From: Dehalococcoidia bacterium
Lineage (GTDB): Bacteria > Chloroflexota > Dehalococcoidia > GIF9 > AB-539-J10
Length of the DNA stretch: 13,583 nucleotides
Direction: 5' to 3'
Assembly (NCBI GenBank): GCA_030612165.1
Contig: JAUWOK010000022.1
Span: 1 to 13,583, forward strand
The notes under the pieces are model-generated. The model saw nothing but the letters and a program-made list of their open reading frames with translations, ran no database searches and was not told where the DNA came from. Of this stretch, positions 5,482 to 12,564 are shown one piece after another. The translations under genes were made by a program, and so were the position numbers. Numbering within the stretch: the first letter of the stretch is position 1; each line of letters starts with the position of its first letter.

Positions 5482-6027
5482 ATGGCAAATGATTTGAAGG
5501 AAAAATATTTAAGGGAGACAGCTCCTCGGATGAGGGAGGAGTTCGGGTATGCTAACGTGATGCAGGTGCCCAGGATAGAGAAGATTGTCATTAGCATTGG
5601 CCTGGGTGAAGCAATACAGAATCCCAAAGCTCTGGAGGCAGCAGAAGGGGATTTGGCGGTGATTTCCGGGCAACACCCGGTAATAACCCGTGCCAAGAAA
5701 TCCATCGCTGCTTTTAAAGTAAGGGAAGGTATGCCTATAGGCATGATGGTGACGCTGCGAGGCAAGCGGATGTATGATTTCTTCTCCAGGCTGACGAATG
5801 CCGTATTGCCCCGTCTGCGTGATTTTCAGGGGCTATCCAGAGATTCTTTCGATGGTAGAGGGAATTATAGTTTGGGGATAAAGGAGCAGATCGTTTTTCC
5901 TGAGATTGATTATGATAAGGTGGACAAAGTACGCGGGCTCCAGGTGACTATTATTACCTCGGCTAACAGTGACGGCGAGTCCATGAAATTACTAGAACTG
6001 ATGGGTTTTCCCTTTAGGAGGAATTAA
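5482..6027 (+). CDS. rplE: 50S ribosomal protein L5 (uL5)
   Basis: L5 binds 5S rRNA in the central protuberance and touches the P-site tRNA. The 181 residues are the usual length. Visible blocks are the N-terminal LKEKYLRETAPRMREEF, VPRIEKIVISIGLGEA, then ITRAKKSIAAFKVREGMPIG, VTLRGKRMYDFFSRL, and FDGRGNYSLGIKEQIVFPEI. The protein ends LLELMGFPFRR, as expected. ATG 5482 has GAGGA at 5469-5473. A 33-base spacer separates it from rplX; I see nothing structured there. Confidence 0.98.
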   Translation: MANDLKEKYLRETAPRMREEFGYANVMQVPRIEKIVISIGLGEAIQNPKALEAAEGDLAVISGQHPVITRAKKSIAAFKVREGMPIGMMVTLRGKRMYDFFSRLTNAVLPRLRDFQGLSRDSFDGRGNYSLGIKEQIVFPEIDYDKVDKVRGLQVTIITSANSDGESMKLLELMGFPFRRN

Positions 6028-6028
6028 G

Positions 6029-6214
6029 GTGGCAAAGGTATCTAAAGTAGTACAGTCAAAGCGTATTCCGAAGTACAAGGTGCAGCAATACAATCGGTGT
6101 CAGTTATGCGGCAGACCTCGGGCGTATATGCGCAAGTTTGGCTTATGCCGTATCTGTTTTCGCGAGCTTGCTCTTTCAGGGCAAATCCCAGGCGTGCGAA
6201 AGTCGAGTTGGTGA
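6029..6214 (+). CDS. rpsZ: 30S ribosomal protein S14 type Z (uS14, zinc form)
   Basis: S14 lies in the head of the small subunit near S3, S10 and S19. At 61 residues this is the short zinc-binding form: CQLC at 24-27 and CRIC at 40-43 make the four-Cys site, and GLCRICFRELALSGQIPGV is the family signature ending in KSSW. The start is GTG 6029, one base after the rplE stop, with a perfect AGGAGG at 6016-6021 and 7 bases of spacing. The long zinc-free S14 form is not present in the window. Some annotations use the symbol rpsN for the same gene. Confidence 0.97.
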   Translation: MAKVSKVVQSKRIPKYKVQQYNRCQLCGRPRAYMRKFGLCRICFRELALSGQIPGVRKSSW

Positions 6215-6225
6215 GGAGCGAATTA

Positions 6226-6621
6226 ATGGCAGTTACTGATACAATTGCAGATATGTTGACCCGGATACGCAATGCTATTATGGCCTGTCATGACAGCGTG
6301 GTTGTGCCTTCCTTCCGGGTAGGGGTTGTTATTGCTAGGATTCTTGAGCAAAAAGGGCTTATTTCCGGCTATGAGGAGTTGCAGGGCAAACCGCAGCAAG
6401 CGATCAGGATTCACCTCAAATATGACGGTAAGCAGTCCGCTATTCGTGGTTTGGAACGGGTTAGCAAACCAGGATTGAGGGTTTATGTGGGCAAGGGAGA
6501 GATTCCGCGTGTTTATGGGGGATTGGGGTTTGCTATGGTATCTACATCTAAAGGAATTATGACAGGGCAGGAGGCATGGCGGCGAGGGATTGGTGGCGAG
6601 CTCCTGTGCTATATTTGGTAA
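6226..6621 (+). CDS. rpsH: 30S ribosomal protein S8 (uS8)
   Basis: S8 binds the central domain of 16S rRNA; in E. coli it also represses the spc operon by binding mRNA. The frame is open upstream to 6097 but the conserved N-terminus (MAVTDTIADMLTRIRNA) begins at ATG 6226, which has GAGGAG at 6213-6218. The 131 residues include PSFRVGVVIARILEQKGLI and end with the signature region GLGFAMVSTSKGIMTGQEAW, RRGIGGELLCYIW. The length is normal. I could not identify an S8-type operator hairpin by eye in the rplE-rpsZ region, so autoregulation is open. Confidence 0.96.
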   Translation: MAVTDTIADMLTRIRNAIMACHDSVVVPSFRVGVVIARILEQKGLISGYEELQGKPQQAIRIHLKYDGKQSAIRGLERVSKPGLRVYVGKGEIPRVYGGLGFAMVSTSKGIMTGQEAWRRGIGGELLCYIW

Positions 6622-6637
6622 ACAAGGAGAACTGAAA

Positions 6638-7186
6638 ATGTCTCGAGTAGGTCAGCGTCCAATACCGATTCCTTCAGGGGTGGAGGTGAAGATCGTGGGT
6701 AGGGAGGTGTCGGTGAAGGGGAACAAAGGGGAATTATCTCGTTTTCTTCACGAGGACATTGCTGTTGCCCTAAAAGAGGGCGAGTTGGTTGTGTCCCGGC
6801 GGACTGATAGCAAAGAACATCGAGCCCAGCACGGGTTGATGCGTAGTTTGCTGGCCAATATGATTATAGGAGTAAGCGAGGGATTCGAGAAAATCCTAGA
6901 ATTGAATGGAGTGGGATATAGGGGGCAGGCAAGCGGCAAAAAGCTAGTATTTCAGGTGGGTTTTTCCCATTCTGTAGAGTTCGTGCCCATTGAGGGGGTA
7001 TCGGTTTCCATCAATGAGGGAAATCGTGTTTGCGTGGCGGGCATTGACAGGGAAGCTGTAGGAGAGGCAGCTGCTAATATCCGGAAAATTCGCCCTGCTG
7101 ACGCATATAAGGGTAAGGGTTTCAAATATCTTGGGGAGACGCTGCGGCTGAAGCCAGGTAAAGCGGGTAAAGCGGGTAAAGCTTAA
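6638..7186 (+). CDS. rplF: 50S ribosomal protein L6 (uL6)
   Basis: L6 lies at the base of the L7/L12 stalk next to the sarcin-ricin loop and the elongation-factor site. The true start is ATG 6638 (MSRVGQRPIPIPSGVEVKI) with AAGGAGA at 6624-6630, although the frame is open upstream to 6590. The 182 residues hold the two repeated L6 folds; the second carries ILELNGVGYRGQASGKKLVF and ends with the signature region NIRKIRPADAYKGKGFKYLG. After the normal end the protein has LKPGKAGKAGKA, produced by three near-perfect 9-base repeats at 7157-7183, which gives a short basic tail. Confidence 0.96.
   Translation: MSRVGQRPIPIPSGVEVKIVGREVSVKGNKGELSRFLHEDIAVALKEGELVVSRRTDSKEHRAQHGLMRSLLANMIIGVSEGFEKILELNGVGYRGQASGKKLVFQVGFSHSVEFVPIEGVSVSINEGNRVCVAGIDREAVGEAAANIRKIRPADAYKGKGFKYLGETLRLKPGKAGKAGKA
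7157..7183 (+). repeat. Three tandem 9-base repeats encoding Gly-Lys-Ala at the L6 C-terminus
   Basis: The copies are GGTAAAGCG, GGTAAAGCG and GGTAAAGCT, at 7157-7165, 7166-7174 and 7175-7183, directly before the stop codon. Identity at the DNA level suggests recent slippage. A change in copy number would alter the tail by three residues without shifting the frame. Confidence 0.9.
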
Positions 7187-7224
7187 CAAGAAGAATCGAT
7201 TTAAAGAAAGCGGAGAGAGCAAGT

Positions 7225-7590
7225 ATGGCAAAATTAAGCTCAAGAGCAATGCGCAGTGTGCGGCATGCACGAATACGAAAGAGTCTATCCGGCACATCTG
7301 TGCGCCCGCGACTGAATGTTTTTCGTAGTCTGAATCATGTTTATGCTCAAGTTATTGACGATTCTCAGGGGCACACTCTCCTCTCCGTAAGCACTCTGTC
7401 TGCAGAGGTCAGAGATAAAGAGGGGAAGAAAGCGAAAGTGAAGCAGGCTGAGGTTGTAGGCACGATGTTGGCCCAGCGGGCCGTGGCAATGGGCATCAAT
7501 AAAGTTGTTTTTGACCGTGGCGGTTACAGGTATCATGGTAGAGTTAAGGCGCTGGCAGAAGCGGCTCGTAAAGAAGGACTGTTATTCTAA
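7225..7590 (+). CDS. rplR: 50S ribosomal protein L18 (uL18)
   Basis: L18 binds 5S rRNA together with L5 and L25 in the central protuberance. The 121 residues show the basic N-terminal arm (RHARIRKSLSGTSVRPRLNV), then VFRSLNHVYAQVIDDSQGHT, and the C-terminal signature GTMLAQRAVAMGINKVVFDR, GGYRYHGRVKALAEAAR. ATG 7225 has GGAGAG at 7212-7217. The 38-base spacer after rplF holds only the ribosome binding site as far as I can see. Confidence 0.97.
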   Translation: MAKLSSRAMRSVRHARIRKSLSGTSVRPRLNVFRSLNHVYAQVIDDSQGHTLLSVSTLSAEVRDKEGKKAKVKQAEVVGTMLAQRAVAMGINKVVFDRGGYRYHGRVKALAEAARKEGLLF

Positions 7591-7632
7591 AATGTCATGT
7601 GAGTCGAAAAGATTTTCGGGGAAGGATTTGTT

Positions 7633-8190
7633 ATGAAGGCAGTAACTAAAGCAGAGGGAAAGAGGATGAAAATTGATTCCTCTGATGTCGCGATTGAAGA
7701 GAAGTTAATATCCATTGACCGTGTCACTAAGGTGGTGAAGGGGGGCAGACAGCTTCGATTCAGGGCATTGATGGTGGCAGGTGATGGTAGAGGGCATGTA
7801 GGTTTTGCGTCGGCTAAAGCTAGGGGGGTTCCTGATGCGATTCACAAGGCCGCTGCTGTTGCACGGAAGAGCATGATAGAAGTTCTTGTGGAAAACGCTA
7901 CCATTCCCCACGAGATTCTAGCTAAATTTGGAGCGTCACGGGTATTGCTTAAGCCAGCCGCGCCAGGAACCGGGATTATTGCCAGTGATACAGTCAGAGC
8001 GGTGCTTGAAGCGGCAGGCATTAAAAATATTGTTAGCAAGTCATTGGGTAGCTCTAATCGAGGAAACACAGTTAAGGCTACTATGATAGCTCTGAGCAAT
8101 TTGAGACAGAGAAAACGGCATGCAGTTGTTATTGATAAGGTTGCGCCAGAGAAGGAAACAGAGGAGGAATTGAGCAGTGAGGCAGAATGA
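7633..8190 (+). CDS. rpsE: 30S ribosomal protein S5 (uS5)
   Basis: S5 lies near the mRNA entry channel and is important for decoding accuracy. The 185 residues contain the N-terminal double-stranded-RNA-binding-like domain (KLISIDRVTKVVKGGRQLRF, RALMVAGDGRGHVGFASAKA) and the C-terminal S5 fold (ASRVLLKPAAPGTGIIASDT, KSLGSSNRGNTVKATMIAL). The protein ends in an acidic tail (EKETEEELSSEAE). ATG 7633 has GAAGGA at 7621-7626; an internal ATG at 7669 is a less likely start. The final 14 bases overlap rplO, so no room remains for rpmD, which normally sits here. Confidence 0.96.
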   Translation: MKAVTKAEGKRMKIDSSDVAIEEKLISIDRVTKVVKGGRQLRFRALMVAGDGRGHVGFASAKARGVPDAIHKAAAVARKSMIEVLVENATIPHEILAKFGASRVLLKPAAPGTGIIASDTVRAVLEAAGIKNIVSKSLGSSNRGNTVKATMIALSNLRQRKRHAVVIDKVAPEKETEEELSSEAE

Positions 8191-8632
8191 AGTGAGGCCT
8201 GCTTCTGGCTCCAGAAGTGGAGTTAAGCGTGTGGGGAGAGGGAATGGCAGCGGGCACGGCACTTATTCAGGCAGAGGTTGCAAGGGACAAAAATCCCGTT
8301 CTGGAGGAGGAGTTCGCCCTGGTTTTGAGGGTGGCCAATTATCTTTGATCAAGAGATTGCCGAGGAAGCGAGGATTTACCAGTATTTTCAGGACGGAGTA
8401 TAGTATCGTTTCTGTGGAAAAATTAAATGTTTTCCCTTCAGGCACAGAAGTTACTCCTGAGGCATTGCTTCAGGCAGGGCTGGTTAAATCGCTGAAGAAA
8501 CCGATTAAGATTCTTGGTGGTGGAGAGGTCTATCATGCTTTATTGATCAAGGCTGACAGGTTTTCTGCTAGCGCACAAGACAAGATTGTGGCGGCGGGAG
8601 GAAAGGTGGAGAAGGCCAGGGATGCAACGTAG
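8177..8632 (+). CDS. rplO: 50S ribosomal protein L15 (uL15)
   Basis: L15 is a late-assembly large-subunit protein with a long glycine- and arginine-rich N-terminal extension that penetrates 23S rRNA. That region is plain here: RPASGSRSGVKRVGRGNGSG, HGTYSGRGCKGQKSRSGGGV, RPGFEGGQLSLIKRLPRKRG. The globular part contains VTPEALLQAGLV and VEKARDAT at the end, for 151 residues. The GTG start at 8177 has GGAGGA at 8163-8168 and lies inside the last codons of rpsE (14-base overlap). The 3' end overlaps secY by 11 bases. Confidence 0.96.
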   Translation: MRQNEVRPASGSRSGVKRVGRGNGSGHGTYSGRGCKGQKSRSGGGVRPGFEGGQLSLIKRLPRKRGFTSIFRTEYSIVSVEKLNVFPSGTEVTPEALLQAGLVKSLKKPIKILGGGEVYHALLIKADRFSASAQDKIVAAGGKVEKARDAT

Positions 8633-9938
8633 CGAAAGTCAACCACGCCTCATCCAGGCGATGATGGATGCATTCAGATTGCCTGACTTGAGGCGAAAGA
8701 TACTTTTTACACTGGGTATTCTGGTCGTTTTTCGTTTTGTGGCGCATATTCCTCTGCCAGGAGCGGACCTGGCAGCTCTAGGTAATTTTTACGACGAGAC
8801 GCCCCTTATGGGCATGCTGGACCTTTTCAGCGGTGGAGCAATGAAGAGTTTCAGTGTGTTGGCTATGGGGGTTTATCCTTATATCACCGCTACCATCGTT
8901 ATGCAGTTGTTGACCCCGGTTCTCCCCGGTCTGGCGGCGCTGGCACAGGAGGGAGAGACTGGGAGGCAAAAAATCAATCGCATTACCCATATCATTACTG
9001 TGCCGCTGGCCGCACTGCAGGGGTATAGTCAGGTGGCTTTACTACAGAGTCAACATATTGTGGGGTATTTGTCTCCAGATATGATGGCGGTTGCCCTGTT
9101 GTCTATGACGGCGGGAACGATGTTTTTGGTCTGGCTGGGAGAGTTGATCACCGAGAGAGGGATAGGCAACGGTATTTCGATGGTAATTTTTGGAGGAATA
9201 GTTGCCCAGTTGCCAGATATGGTGGGGCGGGGTTTTATTGCCAAAGAGGATCCTGCTGGATTAATCACCTTTGTTATTCTTGGACTTATTACCTTGGTGC
9301 TGGTGGTTGTTTTTACCGAGGCGCACCGCCGTATCCCGGTACAATATGCTCGCAGTACTTTTCGTGGCGGCCGTATGTATCGCCAGTCAGGGTCAAGTTA
9401 TATTCCGCTGAAGGTAAATACCGCAGGGATGATTCCCATTATTTTTGCTATAGCAATCATGACTTTTCCATGGACAATCTCGACATGGTTTATGAACGCT
9501 CCGGGGCAGGATCCGAATTTTTGGAATTCGGTATACCACCTGTTCAATCCCGGAAACAGCGCCCCCCTGGGACTGGCTTATTGGCTGCCATATTTTGCCT
9601 TGGTGGTAGGTTTCGCTTTCTTTTATACTATGATCACCTTTGAGCAGATGAAATTACCCAGCACATTGCAACAACAGGGTGGTTTTATTCCTGGTGTTCG
9701 TCCAGGGAAGCCTACAGTCGATTATTTAAATGGGGTCATTAGGCGGATTACTTGGGGAGGAGCACTTTTCTTGGCTGTGGTGGCTATCTTGCCCTTTGTT
9801 GCCCGGGAGGCTACTGGCGTTGTGGTTCTTTCCTTTCAGAGTACTGCTTTGCTGATAGTGGTGGGGGTGGCACTTGATACCATGAAGCAGTTGGAATCGC
9901 AGTTAACCATGCGGCGTTATGAAGGTTTTTTGAAGTAA
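8622..9938 (+). CDS. secY: Protein translocase subunit SecY
   Basis: SecY is the channel subunit of the SecYEG translocon in the cytoplasmic membrane. The preferred start is ATG 8622, giving 438 residues; it has AGAAGG at 8610-8615 and overlaps rplO by 11 bases. The open frame back to 8586 would add an arginine-rich stretch read from rplO sequence. The protein opens with FRLPDLRRKILFTLGILVVF (TM1), has the plug-region DLFSGGAMKSFSVLAMGVYP, the family signature GELITERGIGNGIS at 173-186, and the cytoplasmic loop EAHRRIPVQYA at 233-243. Hydrophobic segments continue in the ten-helix pattern. The C-terminus QLTMRRYEGFLK is typical. No frameshift is seen. Confidence 0.97.
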   Translation: MQRSESQPRLIQAMMDAFRLPDLRRKILFTLGILVVFRFVAHIPLPGADLAALGNFYDETPLMGMLDLFSGGAMKSFSVLAMGVYPYITATIVMQLLTPVLPGLAALAQEGETGRQKINRITHIITVPLAALQGYSQVALLQSQHIVGYLSPDMMAVALLSMTAGTMFLVWLGELITERGIGNGISMVIFGGIVAQLPDMVGRGFIAKEDPAGLITFVILGLITLVLVVVFTEAHRRIPVQYARSTFRGGRMYRQSGSSYIPLKVNTAGMIPIIFAIAIMTFPWTISTWFMNAPGQDPNFWNSVYHLFNPGNSAPLGLAYWLPYFALVVGFAFFYTMITFEQMKLPSTLQQQGGFIPGVRPGKPTVDYLNGVIRRITWGGALFLAVVAILPFVAREATGVVVLSFQSTALLIVVGVALDTMKQLESQLTMRRYEGFLK

Positions 9939-9948
9939 GGAGAAGACG

Positions 9949-10605
9949 ATGTATGTTATTTTGCTGGGAGCACCGGGTGCAGGCAAGGGAACCCAGGCAG
10001 CGATTCTTGTCGACGAGTTGAGACTGCCCCATGTATCTTCGGGAGATTTGTTTCGTTCAAACATGGAAGGCAAGACCGAGGTGGGATTACTGGCCAAGTC
10101 ATACATGGAGGAAGGGAAGTTGGTGCCCGATGAGGTGACTATCAGGATGATACTTGAAAGGATAGCGGAAGCTGATTGTGTTTCGGGGTGTCTTTTTGAT
10201 GGTTTTCCCAGAACGCTGGAACAGTCCAGTGCGCTGGATGCAGCAATGCTTCAGCAAAACAGGGAGATAGATGTGGCTGTGTATATCCGTGTGACGGAGG
10301 AAGAGTTGGTAAAGAGGCTCAGCGGGAGATGGATTTGTTCCGGGTGCTTGTTGCCGTATCATAACGTGGCTTCTCCACCGAAGGTATCGGGGAAATGCGA
10401 TAAATGTGGGGGAGAATTATATCAGCGAACTGATGATAAGGAAGAAGTGGTGAGAGAGCGACTGAAGGTATTTTTTAATCAAACCATGCCCGTACTTGAT
10501 TATTATAAGGAACAGGATAAACTGATTGAGGTTGATGGCAATGGGAAAATTTCTAGGATAGCGGAAGAGATGCTTGGTGCTATCAGGAGTAAGAGTAAAC
10601 ATTAA
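9949..10605 (+). CDS. adk: Adenylate kinase, zinc-lid form
   Basis: Adenylate kinase interconverts ATP + AMP and 2 ADP in the cytoplasm. The 218 residues carry the P-loop GAPGAGKGT at 7-15, the AMP-site region ending SSGDLFR (Arg36), and DGFPRT at 84-89. The LID domain is the long type with CSGC at 130-133 and CDKC at 150-153, the four-Cys zinc site common in Gram-positive-type enzymes; zinc binding is inferred from these residues. The start ATG 9949 has AAGGAG at 9937-9942, which overlaps the secY stop. The secY-adk-map-infA order is a widespread bacterial arrangement. Confidence 0.98.
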   Translation: MYVILLGAPGAGKGTQAAILVDELRLPHVSSGDLFRSNMEGKTEVGLLAKSYMEEGKLVPDEVTIRMILERIAEADCVSGCLFDGFPRTLEQSSALDAAMLQQNREIDVAVYIRVTEEELVKRLSGRWICSGCLLPYHNVASPPKVSGKCDKCGGELYQRTDDKEEVVRERLKVFFNQTMPVLDYYKEQDKLIEVDGNGKISRIAEEMLGAIRSKSKH

Positions 10606-11343
10606 ATGGTGATTTTAAAATCTCTTGAAGAAGTGGCCATTATGCGCCAAAGCGGTGAAATATTAAAGGCTATTTTGGCGAAATTGAGGGAGGAAGTTAA
10701 GCCGGGGATCAAGACGATATTTCTGGATGCCGTGGTGGTGGCGGAATTGAACAGGAGAGGGGCCGAGGCCTCTTTTAAAGGTTATCAGGGTTTTCCTGCC
10801 AGCCTGTGTGTTTCCGTAAATGACGAGATAGTGCACGGCATTCCCGGTGACAGAGAATTGAAAGAAGGGGATATTGTTTCGCTGGATGTGGGGGTAAAAT
10901 GGAAGGGTTTCCACACAGATGCGGCGATCACAGTCGGTGTAGGGAAAATAAACCCTGACGCCGAGAAGCTTATAGCAATCACGGAACAGAGTCTTGAAAA
11001 GGGCATTGCGCATGCCAGGCAGGGTGTATATTTGAAAGATGTTTCTGCGGCAGTGCAGCGGTGTGCGGAAGGAAATGGTTTTTCGGTGGTTAGGGAGTAT
11101 TCTGGTCATGGTGTGGGCAGAGAATTGCATGAAGATCCTCAAATACCGAACTTTGTCTGCGGACGAGGAATTTTGTTGCGACAGGGAATGACATTGGCAA
11201 TAGAGCCTATGATTAATATTGGTGATTGGCGAACCAGACTGGCGACTAACCGTTGGACGGTGTTAACGAGGGATGGCAATCTTTCAGCTCATTTTGAACA
11301 TACGATAGCCATCACTGATAATGAAGCAGAGGTGCTTGCTTAG
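10606..11343 (+). CDS. map: Methionine aminopeptidase, type I
   Basis: This enzyme removes the initiator methionine from nascent proteins whose second residue is small. The 245 residues have all five metal ligands of the pita-bread fold: Asp94 (SLDVG), Asp105 (HTDAA), His168 (SGHGVG), Glu200 (AIEPM) and Glu231 (AHFEHT). The substrate-site histidines at 78 (VHGIP) and 175 (ELHED) are also present. There is no N-terminal zinc-finger or linker extension, so this is the simple bacterial type Ia. ATG 10606 follows the adk stop with no gap. The nearest Shine-Dalgarno-like AGGAGT (10585-10590) is 15 bases away, so coupling to adk is likely. Confidence 0.97.
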   Translation: MVILKSLEEVAIMRQSGEILKAILAKLREEVKPGIKTIFLDAVVVAELNRRGAEASFKGYQGFPASLCVSVNDEIVHGIPGDRELKEGDIVSLDVGVKWKGFHTDAAITVGVGKINPDAEKLIAITEQSLEKGIAHARQGVYLKDVSAAVQRCAEGNGFSVVREYSGHGVGRELHEDPQIPNFVCGRGILLRQGMTLAIEPMINIGDWRTRLATNRWTVLTRDGNLSAHFEHTIAITDNEAEVLA

Positions 11344-11348
11344 AGATA

Positions 11349-11567
11349 ATGGCCAAGAGAGAACGATTAGAGGTGGAGGGCAAGGTGGTGGAATGTTTGC
11401 CCAGCACCATGTTTTATGTTGATCTGTCGAATGGGCACAGGGTACGGGCGCACATTTCGGGAAAGATGAGGAAGCACTACATCAAGATTTTGCCAGGAGA
11501 TAGAGTGCTGGTTGAGCTTTCTCCTTATGATTTGAGCCGTGGCCGTATTACTTATCGATTGAGGTAA
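11349..11567 (+). CDS. infA: Translation initiation factor IF-1
   Basis: IF-1 is an OB-fold protein that occupies the A site of the small subunit during initiation. The 72 residues are the exact family length, opening MAKRERLEVEGKVVECLPST and containing the hallmark HISGKMRKHYIKILPGDRVL and the end SRGRITYRLR. ATG 11349 is 5 bases past the map stop. No strong Shine-Dalgarno is close (AGAGGTG at 11328-11334 is 14 bases off), which again points to coupling with the upstream gene. The 74 bases after it show no clear terminator. Confidence 0.98.
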   Translation: MAKRERLEVEGKVVECLPSTMFYVDLSNGHRVRAHISGKMRKHYIKILPGDRVLVELSPYDLSRGRITYRLR

Positions 11568-11641
11568 GGTGGTCTCTTTTGACGAGCAGGTGGGAAAAGG
11601 TTAAGATAAGGGGATTTTCGTTTTTGTGGGGTGAAGAAAAA

Positions 11642-11755
11642 GTGAAAGTAAGAGCATCTGTTAAACGTCGTTGCAGAAAGTGCAGGATTGTTCGAAGGGA
11701 AGGAGTGGTAAGGGTTCTCTGTGAGAATCCTAGACATAAGCAAAGGCAGGGTTAA
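11642..11755 (+). CDS. rpmJ: 50S ribosomal protein L36 (bL36), zinc-binding form
   Basis: L36 is the smallest large-subunit protein and organises 23S rRNA near the L7/L12 stalk base. This 37-codon gene starts at GTG 11642, with GGGGTGA at 11627-11633 and 8 bases of spacing. It opens MKVRASVKRRCRKCRIVRRE and ends with CENPRHKQRQG. The zinc ligands Cys11, Cys14, Cys27 and His32 are all present, as in the C+ form of the family. Its place between infA and rpsM is the standard one. Confidence 0.96.
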   Translation: MKVRASVKRRCRKCRIVRREGVVRVLCENPRHKQRQG

Positions 11756-11757
11756 AA

Positions 11758-12147
11758 ATGGCACGTATTGCTGGTGTAGATCTCCCCAAGGAGAAACAAA
11801 TTTTAATAGCTTTGCAGTATATTTACGGTATTGGGCATACCCTGAGCCGCAGAGTTCTGGTTGATGCTGGAGTGGACCCTTGTATAAAAGTTAAGGATCT
11901 CAATGCGGAGCAAATTAGTCGGCTACGAGATGTTATTGAAGAGCAACATAAAGTGGAAGGTGATCTTCGCAGAGAAATACAATCTAATCTTAAGAGGTTA
12001 ATTGAGATAGGCAGTGTACGCGGGATGAAGCACCGCATGCATTTACCTGTCCATGGACAGAGGACGCGTACTAATGCCCGCACGAGGAAAGGGCCCAAAA
12101 AGACGGTTGCAGGTAGAGGGCAGCGGCGTAGCGTAGCCAAGAAGTAA
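11758..12147 (+). CDS. rpsM: 30S ribosomal protein S13 (uS13)
   Basis: S13 lies in the small-subunit head and forms bridges to L5 across the subunit interface. The 129 residues open MARIAGVDLPKEKQILIALQ and continue YIYGIG, the helix-two-turn-helix start, with SNLKRLIEIGSVRGMKHRMH, then LPVHGQRTRTNARTRKGPKK. The basic C-terminal tail (TVAGRGQRRSVAKK) is the part that reaches tRNA. ATG 11758 is 2 bases past the rpmJ stop. The Shine-Dalgarno is poor (CAGGG just before the rpmJ stop). Confidence 0.97.
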   Translation: MARIAGVDLPKEKQILIALQYIYGIGHTLSRRVLVDAGVDPCIKVKDLNAEQISRLRDVIEEQHKVEGDLRREIQSNLKRLIEIGSVRGMKHRMHLPVHGQRTRTNARTRKGPKKTVAGRGQRRSVAKK

Positions 12148-12165
12148 GGGGGGTTTGATTGACAA

Positions 12166-12561
12166 ATGCCTAGGAAAAGAAAAACTGGAGTAAATAAGAA
12201 GGCGCAGAAGGGAGTTGTTGAAGGGAGGGTCTATATCCAGTCCACTTTTAATAACACCATAGTTACTGTTACTGATTTGCGAGGCAATGTTCTTTCCTGG
12301 AGCAGTGCAGGCAAAACAGGATTCAAGGGTTCCAGAAAAGGCACTCCTTACGCAGCTCAGCTGGCAGCGCAGGAGGCGACACAGCAGGCTATGAATAATA
12401 ATGGTTTGCGGCAGGTGCAGATTTATGTCAAGGGCCCTGGTAGCGGCAGAGAGGCCGCCATTCGTGCCTTGCAAGCTTCTGGTCTGGTCGTTACCAGTAT
12501 TAAGGATGTTACTCCTGTTCCTCATAACGGCTGCCGGCCACGAAAGAAGAGGAGGGTGTAA
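12166..12561 (+). CDS. rpsK: 30S ribosomal protein S11 (uS11)
   Basis: S11 sits on the small-subunit platform near the E-site codon and the Shine-Dalgarno helix. The 131 residues show GRVYIQSTFNNTIVTVTDLR, SWSSAGKTGFKGSRKGTPYA, then VYVKGPGSGREAAIRAL with Ile for Val at its start, and the C-terminus PVPHNGCRPRKKRRV. ATG 12166 is the earliest possible start because an in-frame TGA lies at 12160-12162. The G-run at 12148-12153 is 12 bases upstream, slightly far for a Shine-Dalgarno. Confidence 0.97.
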   Translation: MPRKRKTGVNKKAQKGVVEGRVYIQSTFNNTIVTVTDLRGNVLSWSSAGKTGFKGSRKGTPYAAQLAAQEATQQAMNNNGLRQVQIYVKGPGSGREAAIRALQASGLVVTSIKDVTPVPHNGCRPRKKRRV

Positions 12562-12564
12562 GGA

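Noticed and set aside
7605..7618. Inverted repeat CGAAAAGATTTTCG between rplR and rpsE
   Set aside because: The stem is only about 5 pairs with a 4-base loop and is followed by GGGGAAGG rather than a T-run, so it is not a credible terminator.
8586..8621. Upstream GTG start of secY at 8586
   Set aside because: It would add an arginine- and tryptophan-rich dozen residues read from rplO in another frame. ATG 8622 has a good AGAAGG at 6 bases and gives the normal length.
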